From assembly GCF_019426345.1 (NCBI RefSeq), contig NZ_JAHLLW010000003.1, positions 1 to 64,000 on the forward strand: DNA of 64,000 nt, written 5' to 3'. This DNA comes from Marinomonas lutimaris. GTDB lineage: Bacteria > Pseudomonadota > Gammaproteobacteria > Pseudomonadales > Marinomonadaceae. The notes beneath the pieces are model-generated. The model did no database searches and was not told where the DNA came from. It worked only from the letters and a program-made list of their open reading frames with translations. Of the stretch, positions 9,193 through 18,366 are shown piece after piece. The first letter of the stretch is position 1. The number at the start of each line of letters is the position of its first letter. The translations under genes and the position numbers were made by a program.

Positions 9193-9696
9193 ATGATACG
9201 TTTTACTACCGACTTACAGCGCTCTTTCCTAGGGCGCCTCTCGGACATATTTGCACTGACAGGTGGGTTTATCATGTTGGTGGTAGCGGCGGTCACCGTC
9301 GCTAGCATTATCGGCCGAACCACGATAGGTCAATCAATTGAAGGGGATTATGAAATCACGGAAATGGGCTTAGGCATGGCCATATTTCTTTTTCTCCCTG
9401 CTTGCTATATACGCAAAGGCCACGTCATTGTTGATTTGTTTACTGCTGGCTGCAAACCCAGCACCTTGCTTACTTTAGAAATTATTAGCGACATCGTCTT
9501 TACGGTTGTTGCTTTTACTTTTGCTTATCGTATGAGTCTAAGCGGCATGGAAGCAAAAGAATATTTAGAACAAAGTATGCTGCTTGAACTCCCCACTTGG
9601 TGGACTTTTATTGTTGGTGTCGTTGCAATGACACTGTGCGGCTTATGCGGTCTATATCGCTTGCTCGCTACGCTTCGTGGAGGTAATCATGAGTAA
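9193..9696 (+). CDS. TRAP transporter small permease, DctQ family
   Basis: Small inner-membrane subunit that joins the binding protein to the large permease. The 167 residues give four hydrophobic segments, near 20-45, 60-75, 90-115 and 130-155. The motif GRTTIGQSIEGDYEITE between the first two helices is typical of the family. It overlaps the start of dctM by 8 bp (ATGAGTAA), so translation is probably coupled. Confidence 0.9.
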   Translation: MIRFTTDLQRSFLGRLSDIFALTGGFIMLVVAAVTVASIIGRTTIGQSIEGDYEITEMGLGMAIFLFLPACYIRKGHVIVDLFTAGCKPSTLLTLEIISDIVFTVVAFTFAYRMSLSGMEAKEYLEQSMLLELPTWWTFIVGVVAMTLCGLCGLYRLLATLRGGNHE

Positions 9697-11008
9697 TATC
9701 GAACTGGCATTTTTAATGATGGCGGTACTCTTAGTTTTAATGAGTATCCGCATTCCAATTGCGCTATCTATGTTGGTGTGTGGCGCGGTTGGTTACTCGA
9801 TGATTGGTGGTTTTCCCGCTTTATTAGAATATTTAGGTACAACTCCTGTTTCTAAATTTTCAAGTTATGATTTATCGGTTGTGCCGCTCTTCTTATTAAT
9901 GGGTGAACTCGCTACCCGATCTGGCATTACCGCTGAACTGTTTAGGACCTGCAATACATGGATCGGCCGCCAACGTGGCGGTATTGCCATGGCTGCTATT
10001 GCTGGATGTGCGGCGTTTGGCGCTATTTGCGGGTCATCACTGGCAACGGCATCCACCATGGGTAAAGTTGCCTTACCTGAAATGAAGCGCCTCAATTACT
10101 CTGGTAGTCTTGCTGCGGGTGCTCTGGCCGCTGGCGGAACATTAGGGATTTTGATTCCTCCTTCTATGGTGCTAATCATCTTCGCGGTACTAACCGAGCA
10201 AAACATTTCTAAAATGTTTATTGCGGCCTTTGTTCCAGGCTTCTTAGCGGCAGGTGGTTATATTCTCGCGATTGCTATTTATGTGCGTTTATACCCTGAA
10301 GCAGGTCCACGCGGTGAAAAAACCACCTTTGCGCAAAAGATAAAATCAACTAAAGACGTTTGGCACATTACAGGGATTTTTCTCATTGTATTGGGCGGTA
10401 TCTATTTAGGGATTTTCACGCCTACAGAGGCTGCATCTGTTGGTGTTATTTTGACAGCAATCCTAGCATTCACTCACGGAAAAATGCGCCTTGATGGTTT
10501 GCTAGTCTGCTTGATGAAAACCGCAGTATCTTCTGCAATGATCTTCTTCATCGTATTAGGTGCGGATCTTTTTAGTGTCTTTATCGCACTTTCAAGATTA
10601 CCAGACTTAGGCGTTGAGCTTATTCAAAATTCTGGACTTTCGCCTTATACCATCTTAGTTGTCATGCTATTAACCTATCTGGTTATGGGTTGTTTCTTGG
10701 ATAGCTTAGCGATGATTCTGCTGACGATTCCGATCTACTTCCCCATGATTATGGCAATGGACTTCGGCATACCACAAGCAGACTTGGGTATTTGGTTTGG
10801 CATATTAGCTTTGATCGTTGTTGAAGTGGGGTTAATTACTCCCCCCGTAGGTATGAACGTATTCATTATTAAATCGTTTGATGATTCTTTAAAGCTCAAA
10901 GAATGCTTTAAAGGCGTTATCCCCTTCTTAATTTCTGACTTTGTTAGGGTTGCCTTGTTAATACTCTTCCCGAGTATCACTCTCGGATTAGTCCATCTAA
11001 TTGGCTAA
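9689..11008 (+). CDS. TRAP transporter large permease, DctM family
   Basis: Cation-coupled secondary transporter subunit that carries the ligand through the inner membrane. It is 439 residues with about a dozen hydrophobic helices. Family landmarks include GAICGSSLATASTMGKVALPEM, read here in two parts, and LITPPVGMNVFI near the C-terminus. The frame is open from 9677, but the ATG at 9689 follows GGAGG inside the end of dctQ. A terminator-like hairpin follows at 11018. Confidence 0.93.
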   Translation: MSNIELAFLMMAVLLVLMSIRIPIALSMLVCGAVGYSMIGGFPALLEYLGTTPVSKFSSYDLSVVPLFLLMGELATRSGITAELFRTCNTWIGRQRGGIAMAAIAGCAAFGAICGSSLATASTMGKVALPEMKRLNYSGSLAAGALAAGGTLGILIPPSMVLIIFAVLTEQNISKMFIAAFVPGFLAAGGYILAIAIYVRLYPEAGPRGEKTTFAQKIKSTKDVWHITGIFLIVLGGIYLGIFTPTEAASVGVILTAILAFTHGKMRLDGLLVCLMKTAVSSAMIFFIVLGADLFSVFIALSRLPDLGVELIQNSGLSPYTILVVMLLTYLVMGCFLDSLAMILLTIPIYFPMIMAMDFGIPQADLGIWFGILALIVVEVGLITPPVGMNVFIIKSFDDSLKLKECFKGVIPFLISDFVRVALLILFPSITLGLVHLIG

Positions 11009-11017
11009 TAAAACACC

Positions 11018-11047
11018 AAAAGAGCTGGTATTCAAGCCAGCTCTTTT
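11018..11047 (+). terminator. Rho-independent terminator after the TRAP genes
   Basis: An 11-bp perfect stem (AAAAGAGCTGG and CCAGCTCTTTT) surrounds an 8-nt loop, ten bases after the dctM stop. The 3' arm ends in four T. marR downstream therefore probably has its own promoter. Confidence 0.75.
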
Positions 11048-11149
11048 AGGTTATTTTAAGTTATAGACAAATCAAAATAGTTTAGCATTACACCAAATTA
11101 GCATTTTTATATTACAATGCTCGTCTATTCGATTAAAAATGAGACTCTA

Positions 11150-11605
11150 ATGGCTGACGATACAAAAAAAACAGACCAATCAGTAGATTTTGGAATTCTT
11201 AATAGCCTACTTGGTTATCGCTTACGTCGCGCTCAAATGAACTTTTTCAGCAAGTTTTCTGAAGTCTGTTCTGACCTCGGTATCAGCCCAGGTCTATTTG
11301 CAATTATTGCTATAGTGGAACGTAATCCAGGTTTAACTCAAACAGCCGTCGCTCAAGCCCTTGGTAATGACAGATCAGCCATGGTTGCCGCAGTCGACAA
11401 ATTGGAACAGATGGACATTATTGAACGCCGTCCAGCCATCAATGATCGCCGTTCTTATGCTTTATTTATGACCAAAAAAGGCGAGAAATTTTTCCTCACT
11501 ATAAGCGAGCGTGTCATGGAACATGAACAAATCATGGCAGCACGCTTAGAAGACGAAAATGAATTAGATTGGCTATTAAAAACGCTAGACACCTTATCTA
11601 AATAA
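11150..11605 (+). CDS. MarR family transcriptional regulator
   Basis: Winged-helix regulator of 151 residues. The recognition region reads TQTAVAQALGNDRSAMVAAVDKLE, and the wing contains ERRPAINDRRSY. MarR proteins next to CoA-dependent aromatic or fatty-acid operons often respond to acyl- or aroyl-CoA intermediates; a similar role here is inference. The frame is open from an ATG at 11117, but the ATG at 11150 begins the conserved part and avoids an inverted repeat at 11100-11121 (AGCATT and AATGCT) that may be part of its promoter. Likely target sites are the two 21-bp repeats upstream of the dctP genes. Confidence 0.88.
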   Translation: MADDTKKTDQSVDFGILNSLLGYRLRRAQMNFFSKFSEVCSDLGISPGLFAIIAIVERNPGLTQTAVAQALGNDRSAMVAAVDKLEQMDIIERRPAINDRRSYALFMTKKGEKFFLTISERVMEHEQIMAARLEDENELDWLLKTLDTLSK

Positions 11606-11647
11606 TTGAAGTCTAAATAATCAAAATCTAAGTAGTCATTGACAAAA

Positions 11648-11678
11648 AAGAGGCCAATCATCTAATGATCAGCCTCTT
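11648..11678 (-). terminator. Terminator between marR and the hybrid kinase gene
   Basis: Outer arms AAGAGGC and GCCTCTT plus inner arms ATCAT and ATGAT form one long hairpin. On the minus strand it is followed by six T, so it should stop transcription of the kinase gene. It may also serve the convergent marR. Confidence 0.7.
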
Positions 11679-11714
11679 AAAATCGATTGGCAAACACCTA
11701 TGTTCTAACACCTA

Positions 11715-14700
11715 TCAAATATGTCGCTGTATTTGCTCAAAGATGATAGCAAGCCCCTCTTCTAACTCGATAATCAGTTCGTCCGTATTAATAGAAATTA
11801 AACACGCTTCAATCTCTGTACTATCTTCGGATGTTTTTAATACATTTTCAAAAGCAAATAAGTGATTAGAAAATTTCAATAATCCCATTGTCAGAGCTGC
11901 GCCTTTTAGGGTGTGAAGATTCTCCCGTGTTTTAACACTGTCCTTCTCATTGGCACCCTCTTTTATTTTTTCTAATAAATCATTTGCTTCCAGAGTAAAA
12001 CCTTCAACAACACTCTTATACAGATCAGCACTGCCACCAAATCGACTCAAGATAGACGCTATGGATTCGTATTCACTGAGCTCTGCAGCCAATTCAACAC
12101 TCTGTGATGAAGAACTCTCATCTTTCTGATCTGACGCTAGCAAATTACTCTTATGGGTATATTTAAGAATGCTGGCAACCATTTGATCTATGTCTAAAGG
12201 CTTCCCAATATGATCATTCATACCAGCATTAAAACAAGCCTGACGATCGGCTTCCGAAACATTCGCTGTCATGGCAATAATAGGAAGTGAAGTAAATCTC
12301 GCGTCCTTACGAATTTGCTTGGTTGCTTCTAAGCCATCCACGTCGGGCATTTGCATGTCCATCAGAACCAAGTCGAACTTTTCTTCTTCTCGATTCAATA
12401 CCATAGCAACACCTTCTAAACCGCTTTCGGCCACTGTGACGTTAGCCCCTTCGGCGATCAATAATTCTGTCGCTACCTGTCGGTTAAAAGCATTATCTTC
12501 TACTAATAACAAAGACACGCCAACTAAACGCCCTTCTTCATGACCATTATTGTTGTCTATCAATAATGGTATTTTCACGTCAGAGAGAGATTGATAAACA
12601 GCTTCAGATAATTTGCTCAAAGTAACAGGCTTCAATAAATAGCCAGCGACAGACTCAAGCTCATTGTCTAATTGATTGCTCATCATGCTGGCCAACAAAA
12701 TTATTTTCGGCTGATTTTCAGGTGAAGAAGTAACCGCATTTATACTCTCAATACTTTTTTGTCCGCTGAAATCGGATGTTTTTGTATCTAATAAGACAAC
12801 ATCGTAGGCATTGTTTTGTATAGCAGCCTCTTGAACTAATTGGATAGCGTGTTCCAGTGACTCTGTTTTTTCACTCATCCAGCCAAGACTAAATGCCATG
12901 CGAGCAAAAATAACTTGAGTAGCCACATTCGTATCGACAATTAAAATACGCAGCGATTTTGCCGATGTTTGATTAGGTAGCTTTTCAATCTGGATATCTG
13001 CAACAGGAAAATCCACCGTAAAGTAAAAACGGCTACCTTTACCCAATACGCTATCGACATGTAAGGAGCCGCCCATTAGCTCCACAAAGCGACGACAAAT
13101 CACTAATCCCAAACCTGAGCCGCCGAAGCGTCGCGCCGTAGAGGACTCTGCTTGAGAAAATACGTCAAAAATAGAGTCTATCTGGTCCTGAGCAATGCCA
13201 ATACCGGTGTCTTTTACAGAAATAGTTAAACGAGATATTCCTGAGTCAACAAGTTGCTGCCTGATTTCCAAAACAACACTACCTTCTAAGGTGAATTTTA
13301 CAGCGTTGCTAACTAGATTAATCAATATTTGCAGCAGACGTAATTTGTCGCCGATAAGATAAGCGGGAATGTCTTTATCAATATCAAAAATCAGCTCTAC
13401 GTCTTTTCCTAAGGAGCTTCCAGATAGAACAGTAGAGAGTTCACATAATAACTCTTCGACTTCAAACGGCGCTCTCTCTAATTCTAGCTTTCCAGCATCG
13501 ACTTTAGAAAAATCTAAAACATCATTAATTAAACGCAATAAAGATTTAGCGGATATCTGTGCTTTTGAAATGTAATCACTTTGTTGCGGTGTCAGGTCTG
13601 TGCGTTTTGCCAAATGCAGCATGCCAAGAATTGCGTTCATCGGTGTACGAATTTCATGACTCATATTTGCTAGAAAGCTCGACTTTGCTGCACTAGCAGC
13701 ATCGGCTTCGTCTTTTGCTTTTCGAAGCCAATCTTCCAGCTCACGCTCTTGAGTAATATCACGGTTAATGCCTGTTATTTTGGTCATTTTGCCTTCAGCA
13801 TTTTTTTGTAAAGATGCTCTGGCAAAAATAAAACGAACACTCTCATCCGGTAAAACGATTCGGAATACTAAATTGTATTCAATAATTCCTTCAATAGCCC
13901 CTTTCAACGCGGCTTCAGCCATCGCCCTATCATCAGGATGAACTCGGCTATACCAGTCTATGTATTTAATGCCTTCTTGTTTTTGAGACTTAGGAAGATG
14001 GTATATTTCGAACATTGAATCACTCCACTCAAGAGTGTCATCTTCTATATCCCAAGTCCAAATCCCAAGCTCAGCGACCTCTGCGGCTAATAACAATTGG
14101 TCTCTGGTATAAATAAGCTCGCGTTGGCTTTTCTTTTGCTCAGAAATATCCATCGCTATACCAAGAAAACCAATCACCTCTTGATCACTATTTTTCATTG
14201 GCGTAACCACCAAGGAGACAGGGTGAGCTATGCCATGCTTATTAACATAAGTCCATTCTTGTCTATCATAGTTGTCACGCAAAGCCCGAAAAATAAAGAC
14301 CTCCATGTCGTTAGCTAGATGCGTTCCTGTGGTTTTAAATATCTCAGCTCGTTGCAGCTCAATTTCAGACTCGACATGAAACCTCACTGGTGTTATCTGA
14401 CCGACTACTTCCTCAGCTGAATACCCCAACATTCTCTCAGCGCCATTATTAAATAGTGAAATAATGCCATTCGTATCAGTGGCAATAATTGAAACTTCTG
14501 AAGAGGCATTAAGGACATCATTCAAGAGCAAATTAAGCTCAACTAGCTCGGCGGTTCGCTCCTTAACTTGATTCTCTAAATTAGCATTTAACTCTCGAAT
14601 TTTAGCTTCCGCTTTTTTCCGTTCGGAAATGTCACGCACACTTTGAGAAACACCTATAATGCCATAATCGTCATTAAAAATAGGCGAAAAGGTCAAAGAG

Positions 14701-15992
14701 ACAGGGACTTCTGTGCCTGCTTTAGTCTTTCTTCGAGTCTCTATAGATATGGATTCTTTTTTGCCTTTGACACTCGTAAAGATCGCTCTATCTTCATCTT
14801 GAAGCGAGTTTGGGACTAGTAGATCAAGCACTTTTTGCCCAATAACCTCCTCCTTTGTGTAACCGAAAATTGACTCAGCCCCTTTATTCCAGCTAATAAT
14901 AACGCCATCTAGGCTTTTACTAATAATGCCGTCTGCAGAGCTTTCTACTAACGCCGTGATTCTTGACTGATGGGCCATCACTTCACGCTGACGGACCATG
15001 TTCACTCGAACCACTACAACTAAACCCGTACTCAATAAACTAATTAACAAGCCAACCACTAAAAAAACAAATGGATCAGGAAGATGCAAGTCAGCAATAA
15101 ACGCTGGAGAAACATGCAATTTACTTTGCCATTGACGACCATAAACTAGCGCGGTTTGAACTTGCTCATAATCATCATTTTTTATTTCACCGCTATTGTA
15201 GAAAAGAATTTGATCATCTAAGTCCGTAATATCAAAAATCTCATAATGGAATTTAGTTGGGTCATAATTTAATCCCGCCAACACCTCTTCCATTAATAAA
15301 GGCGCATAACTCCAACCAAAACCCTTTTCGATTCGTTCAGCCTGAGTTTCAGGTGTGCCGCCGCCACGATAAATAGGCATAAGAATTAAAAAAGACTGTT
15401 GAGGCTTTCCGGTTGCTTGCACTAAGGTAATGGGCCCAGTCAAACGAACCTCTCCTGTGTATAAAGAAGATGCCGCAGCTTCTCGACGATTTTTCTCAGA
15501 AGCAATATCCAACCCAACAGCCTGACGATTGCGTTCTACCGGTTCGATGTATTGAATAACATAATGCTCATTGAAATTGGGGTTAAGCATTTTAATGGAA
15601 AAGTCCGGCCAACCATCTTGACGAGCCTTTGAGGTGAAAACATCTACATCTGATTGTGGGACTCGGCGAATAAAACCAAAACCGCGAGCGCCCGCGAATT
15701 CATTATCAACGTCTCTCGATCGGCTATATTGTTCAAAAATATCGCGTGTTATCGTATTTTCACCAGCCGTAAGTACAGCACCGCGCGCACCGCGAAGTCC
15801 ATACTGGTAAAGCTCTATTCTTGAAGCAACTTCCTGCTTTAAATTAACCGATGTATCGTAAGCAGCCTGCTTAATTCTTTCTTCGTTTGAGTGCTGAACG
15901 TTATAAGTAACAAAGCACGTGATCAATACCCCCACCAGTAAAGTAAGCATCACCCAACGGTTATGTATATTTTCAGATGATATCCAATTCAC
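11715..15992 (-). CDS. Hybrid sensor histidine kinase (CHASE-PAS3-HisKA-HATPase-REC2-Hpt)
   Basis: Membrane sensor with a complete internal phosphorelay, 1425 residues. Visible parts in order: TM helix 13-30; periplasmic CHASE domain about 60-265; TM helix 307-330; PAS domains near 342-458, 490-620 and 630-750; HisKA with phospho-His 779 in MSHEIRTP; HATPase with NAVKFT, DTGIGIA and GGSGLGL. Receiver 1 (about 1014-1135) keeps the acceptor Asp 1069 but has a single Asp at its acidic pocket. Receiver 2 (about 1159-1280) is canonical with Asp 1212, and Hpt has His 1360 in LHTLKGAA. The GTG start at 15992 follows AGGAGG. No partner response regulator gene is adjacent. The CHASE ligand is unknown. 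Confidence 0.93.
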   Translation of the reverse strand: MNWISSENIHNRWVMLTLLVGVLITCFVTYNVQHSNEERIKQAAYDTSVNLKQEVASRIELYQYGLRGARGAVLTAGENTITRDIFEQYSRSRDVDNEFAGARGFGFIRRVPQSDVDVFTSKARQDGWPDFSIKMLNPNFNEHYVIQYIEPVERNRQAVGLDIASEKNRREAAASSLYTGEVRLTGPITLVQATGKPQQSFLILMPIYRGGGTPETQAERIEKGFGWSYAPLLMEEVLAGLNYDPTKFHYEIFDITDLDDQILFYNSGEIKNDDYEQVQTALVYGRQWQSKLHVSPAFIADLHLPDPFVFLVVGLLISLLSTGLVVVVRVNMVRQREVMAHQSRITALVESSADGIISKSLDGVIISWNKGAESIFGYTKEEVIGQKVLDLLVPNSLQDEDRAIFTSVKGKKESISIETRRKTKAGTEVPVSLTFSPIFNDDYGIIGVSQSVRDISERKKAEAKIRELNANLENQVKERTAELVELNLLLNDVLNASSEVSIIATDTNGIISLFNNGAERMLGYSAEEVVGQITPVRFHVESEIELQRAEIFKTTGTHLANDMEVFIFRALRDNYDRQEWTYVNKHGIAHPVSLVVTPMKNSDQEVIGFLGIAMDISEQKKSQRELIYTRDQLLLAAEVAELGIWTWDIEDDTLEWSDSMFEIYHLPKSQKQEGIKYIDWYSRVHPDDRAMAEAALKGAIEGIIEYNLVFRIVLPDESVRFIFARASLQKNAEGKMTKITGINRDITQERELEDWLRKAKDEADAASAAKSSFLANMSHEIRTPMNAILGMLHLAKRTDLTPQQSDYISKAQISAKSLLRLINDVLDFSKVDAGKLELERAPFEVEELLCELSTVLSGSSLGKDVELIFDIDKDIPAYLIGDKLRLLQILINLVSNAVKFTLEGSVVLEIRQQLVDSGISRLTISVKDTGIGIAQDQIDSIFDVFSQAESSTARRFGGSGLGLVICRRFVELMGGSLHVDSVLGKGSRFYFTVDFPVADIQIEKLPNQTSAKSLRILIVDTNVATQVIFARMAFSLGWMSEKTESLEHAIQLVQEAAIQNNAYDVVLLDTKTSDFSGQKSIESINAVTSSPENQPKIILLASMMSNQLDNELESVAGYLLKPVTLSKLSEAVYQSLSDVKIPLLIDNNNGHEEGRLVGVSLLLVEDNAFNRQVATELLIAEGANVTVAESGLEGVAMVLNREEEKFDLVLMDMQMPDVDGLEATKQIRKDARFTSLPIIAMTANVSEADRQACFNAGMNDHIGKPLDIDQMVASILKYTHKSNLLASDQKDESSSSQSVELAAELSEYESIASILSRFGGSADLYKSVVEGFTLEANDLLEKIKEGANEKDSVKTRENLHTLKGAALTMGLLKFSNHLFAFENVLKTSEDSTEIEACLISINTDELIIELEEGLAIIFEQIQRHI

Positions 15993-16284
15993 GTTTGCCT
16001 CCTGGCAAAGATCTTATTCTGCATGAACACCTAAAAAGGCGTAATTAGGGTGGCAAAATTTATTCTTAAGTGTAGATGAATTAATAACTTATAACTTAAT
16101 AATGTGCGATAAAAACTAACCGAGATTACAATTTTTTACGCACCTCACATAAGACAAACTTTTCTTCTTTTGACATAAACTCATTGTCTTAAATCAACAC
16201 ATTGACCATAAAAAACACATCAGCAGCCTTTTTTAAGCTATAACTAACATACTATTTTCTAACAAAACGACAGGATCACGTTTT

Positions 16285-17274
16285 ATGAAAGTCGCTGTTT
16301 TCTCCTGCAAGCCTTACGACAAAAGAACTCTATCTACATTCGCCGACGTAACAGACTTATCCATGAGCTACTTTGAAAGCCGTCTAAGTATGGAAACCAT
16401 CAGCTTAGTAAAAGGTTTCGAGGCCGTCTCTTGTTTCGTCAACGACGATGTTAATGCCGAAGTCATTCAGTGTTTAAAGCAACAAGGCGTCAAAACCATC
16501 GCCTTGCGCTGCGCAGGATTCAATAACGTCGACCTGGATGCAGCCAAAAAAGAAGGAATCAAGGTATTTCACGTTCCAGATTACAGCCCAACCTCTGTCG
16601 CCGAACATGCTGTCGCACTCATCATGACATTAAACCGAAAAACACATCGTGCTTATCACAGGGTCAAAGAAGGCAACTTTGCGTTAGAAGGGTTAATGGG
16701 CTTTAACTTAGAAGGAAAAACCGTCGGCTGCATTGGTACAGGACGAATTGGCGCAGCGTTTTGTCGCATTATGAAAGGCTTCGGCTGCCATGTTTTGTGT
16801 TATGACTTATATCCGTCACAAGAACTTATCGATCAAGGCTGCCAATACATTTCGCTCGATGAAATCTACCAAAAAAGTGACATCATCAGCCTACATTGTC
16901 CCTTGAACCCTTCAACCCATCACCTAATCAACAAAGACAGCCTAGCAAAAATGAAAGACGGCGTGATGATCATCAACACCAGCCGTGGCGCACTCGTCCA
17001 TGCCCAAGAAGCAATCGACGCACTTTACAGCGGAAAAATCGGTTATCTAGGTTTAGATGTATACGAACAAGAAAACAAAATCTTCTTTGAAGACATGTCA
17101 TCACACATTATTCAAGACAGTGTTTTTCAGCTTATGCTCACCTTCCCTAACGTCGTCGTGACTGGTCATCAAGGCTACTTCACCATAGAAGCCCTTAACC
17201 ACATCGCAGAAACCACAATCGACAACTTACTACACCACCAAAGTGACAGTAGCGGTGCAAGGCAACTGGCGTAA
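16285..17274 (+). CDS. ldhA: D-lactate dehydrogenase-like 2-hydroxyacid dehydrogenase
   Basis: NADH-dependent interconversion of pyruvate and D-lactate is the likely reaction. The 329-residue length matches fermentative LdhA. Seen in the sequence are the Rossmann motif GTGRIG near residue 152, the substrate Arg in INTSRGALV, and the catalytic His in VVTGHQGYFT near the C-terminus. It stands alone on the plus strand between the hybrid kinase and the sorC-type gene, each with its own intergenic region. The exact substrate within the family is inferred from similarity only. Confidence 0.85.
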   Translation: MKVAVFSCKPYDKRTLSTFADVTDLSMSYFESRLSMETISLVKGFEAVSCFVNDDVNAEVIQCLKQQGVKTIALRCAGFNNVDLDAAKKEGIKVFHVPDYSPTSVAEHAVALIMTLNRKTHRAYHRVKEGNFALEGLMGFNLEGKTVGCIGTGRIGAAFCRIMKGFGCHVLCYDLYPSQELIDQGCQYISLDEIYQKSDIISLHCPLNPSTHHLINKDSLAKMKDGVMIINTSRGALVHAQEAIDALYSGKIGYLGLDVYEQENKIFFEDMSSHIIQDSVFQLMLTFPNVVVTGHQGYFTIEALNHIAETTIDNLLHHQSDSSGARQLA

Positions 17275-17415
17275 AATAGTATTGTGTGACCTGATTCGCT
17301 TATGTAGTGATAGTGGCTGTTATCAGCCGCTAAACAGGCGAAAAGATAGTATTTTGATGGTACGACCTTTATTATTGTTCTCAAGAATAAAAGACCGTTG
17401 AGAGACCAAGAGATA

Positions 17416-18366
17416 ATGTCAAAAGCTGATGAAAAAAGACTACTATTAAAAATAGCTACACTCTATTACCAAGATGGTTTAAAACAAGCAGACATTGCAA
17501 AAACACTACGACTATCACAATCTCAAGTGTCTAGAGCGATTACTCGATGCCTCAAAGAAGGCATAGTAAAAATCAGTGTTATTCAGCCTCCTTCTGTTTT
17601 TATTGGTTTAGAATCCCAAATTCAACAGCGTTTCAACGTCTCTAATGTAATTGTCGTCGACATTGAAGATAACCCCAGTGATACACAGATCAAACGTGTG
17701 ATAGGCTCTTCAGCCGCCCATTATTTAGATACTTCATTACGAGACGGTGATCTAATTGGTATCTCTTCTTGGAGTGATACCATTCGCTCCATGGTCGACC
17801 ACTTACACTCAACCAAAGCAAAAGCAAAAGGCGTTATTCAAGTGTTAGGTGGTGTCGGACACAATGGAAATATTCAGGCAACCATACTAACGCAAAACAT
17901 GGCGGATATTCTGTCCTGTGATGCCTTTATGCTGCCAGCACAAAGTATTGAGCATTCTCTAGAAGACAAAAATAAACTGCTCAGCACAGACGAAGTATCA
18001 GAAGTAGTGGAAATGTTTAATAAAGTAAACCTTGCCATTGTCGGCATCGGCATGCTTGAACCATCGAACCTACTACGAAATTCTGGCAACTACTACGATA
18101 CAAAGATATTAAAAGAACTGGCTAGCAAAGGTGCCGTAGGCGACATTTGTCTACATTACTACGATAAAGAAGGTAAGCCGGTTATTAAGCTTGAAGATGA
18201 CCCTGTAATAGGTATGTCGCTAGAACAACTTGAATCATGTGAACTCGTCGTTGCTCTAGCGGGCGGCCTAGATAAAGTAGAAGCCATAAAAGGCGCTTTA
18301 TCTGGAAACTACATTGATGTGCTAATCACTGATAGAATCACTGCTGAAGCAATTTTGAAACGTTAA
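17416..18366 (+). CDS. SorC/DeoR-type sugar-binding transcriptional regulator
   Basis: Local regulator of the sugar/polyol locus, 316 residues. The N-terminal helix-turn-helix reads KQADIAKTLRLSQSQVSRAI. The rest is the sugar-phosphate-binding domain of the SorC family with VLGGVGHNGN and the late ALAGG segment. Such proteins usually sense a phosphorylated pathway intermediate, here probably the FGGY kinase product. The frame opens with a TTG at 17398; the ATG at 17416 is preferred because the conserved part begins there. Its last 4 bp overlap the convergent kinase gene. Confidence 0.87.
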   Translation: MSKADEKRLLLKIATLYYQDGLKQADIAKTLRLSQSQVSRAITRCLKEGIVKISVIQPPSVFIGLESQIQQRFNVSNVIVVDIEDNPSDTQIKRVIGSSAAHYLDTSLRDGDLIGISSWSDTIRSMVDHLHSTKAKAKGVIQVLGGVGHNGNIQATILTQNMADILSCDAFMLPAQSIEHSLEDKNKLLSTDEVSEVVEMFNKVNLAIVGIGMLEPSNLLRNSGNYYDTKILKELASKGAVGDICLHYYDKEGKPVIKLEDDPVIGMSLEQLESCELVVALAGGLDKVEAIKGALSGNYIDVLITDRITAEAILKR

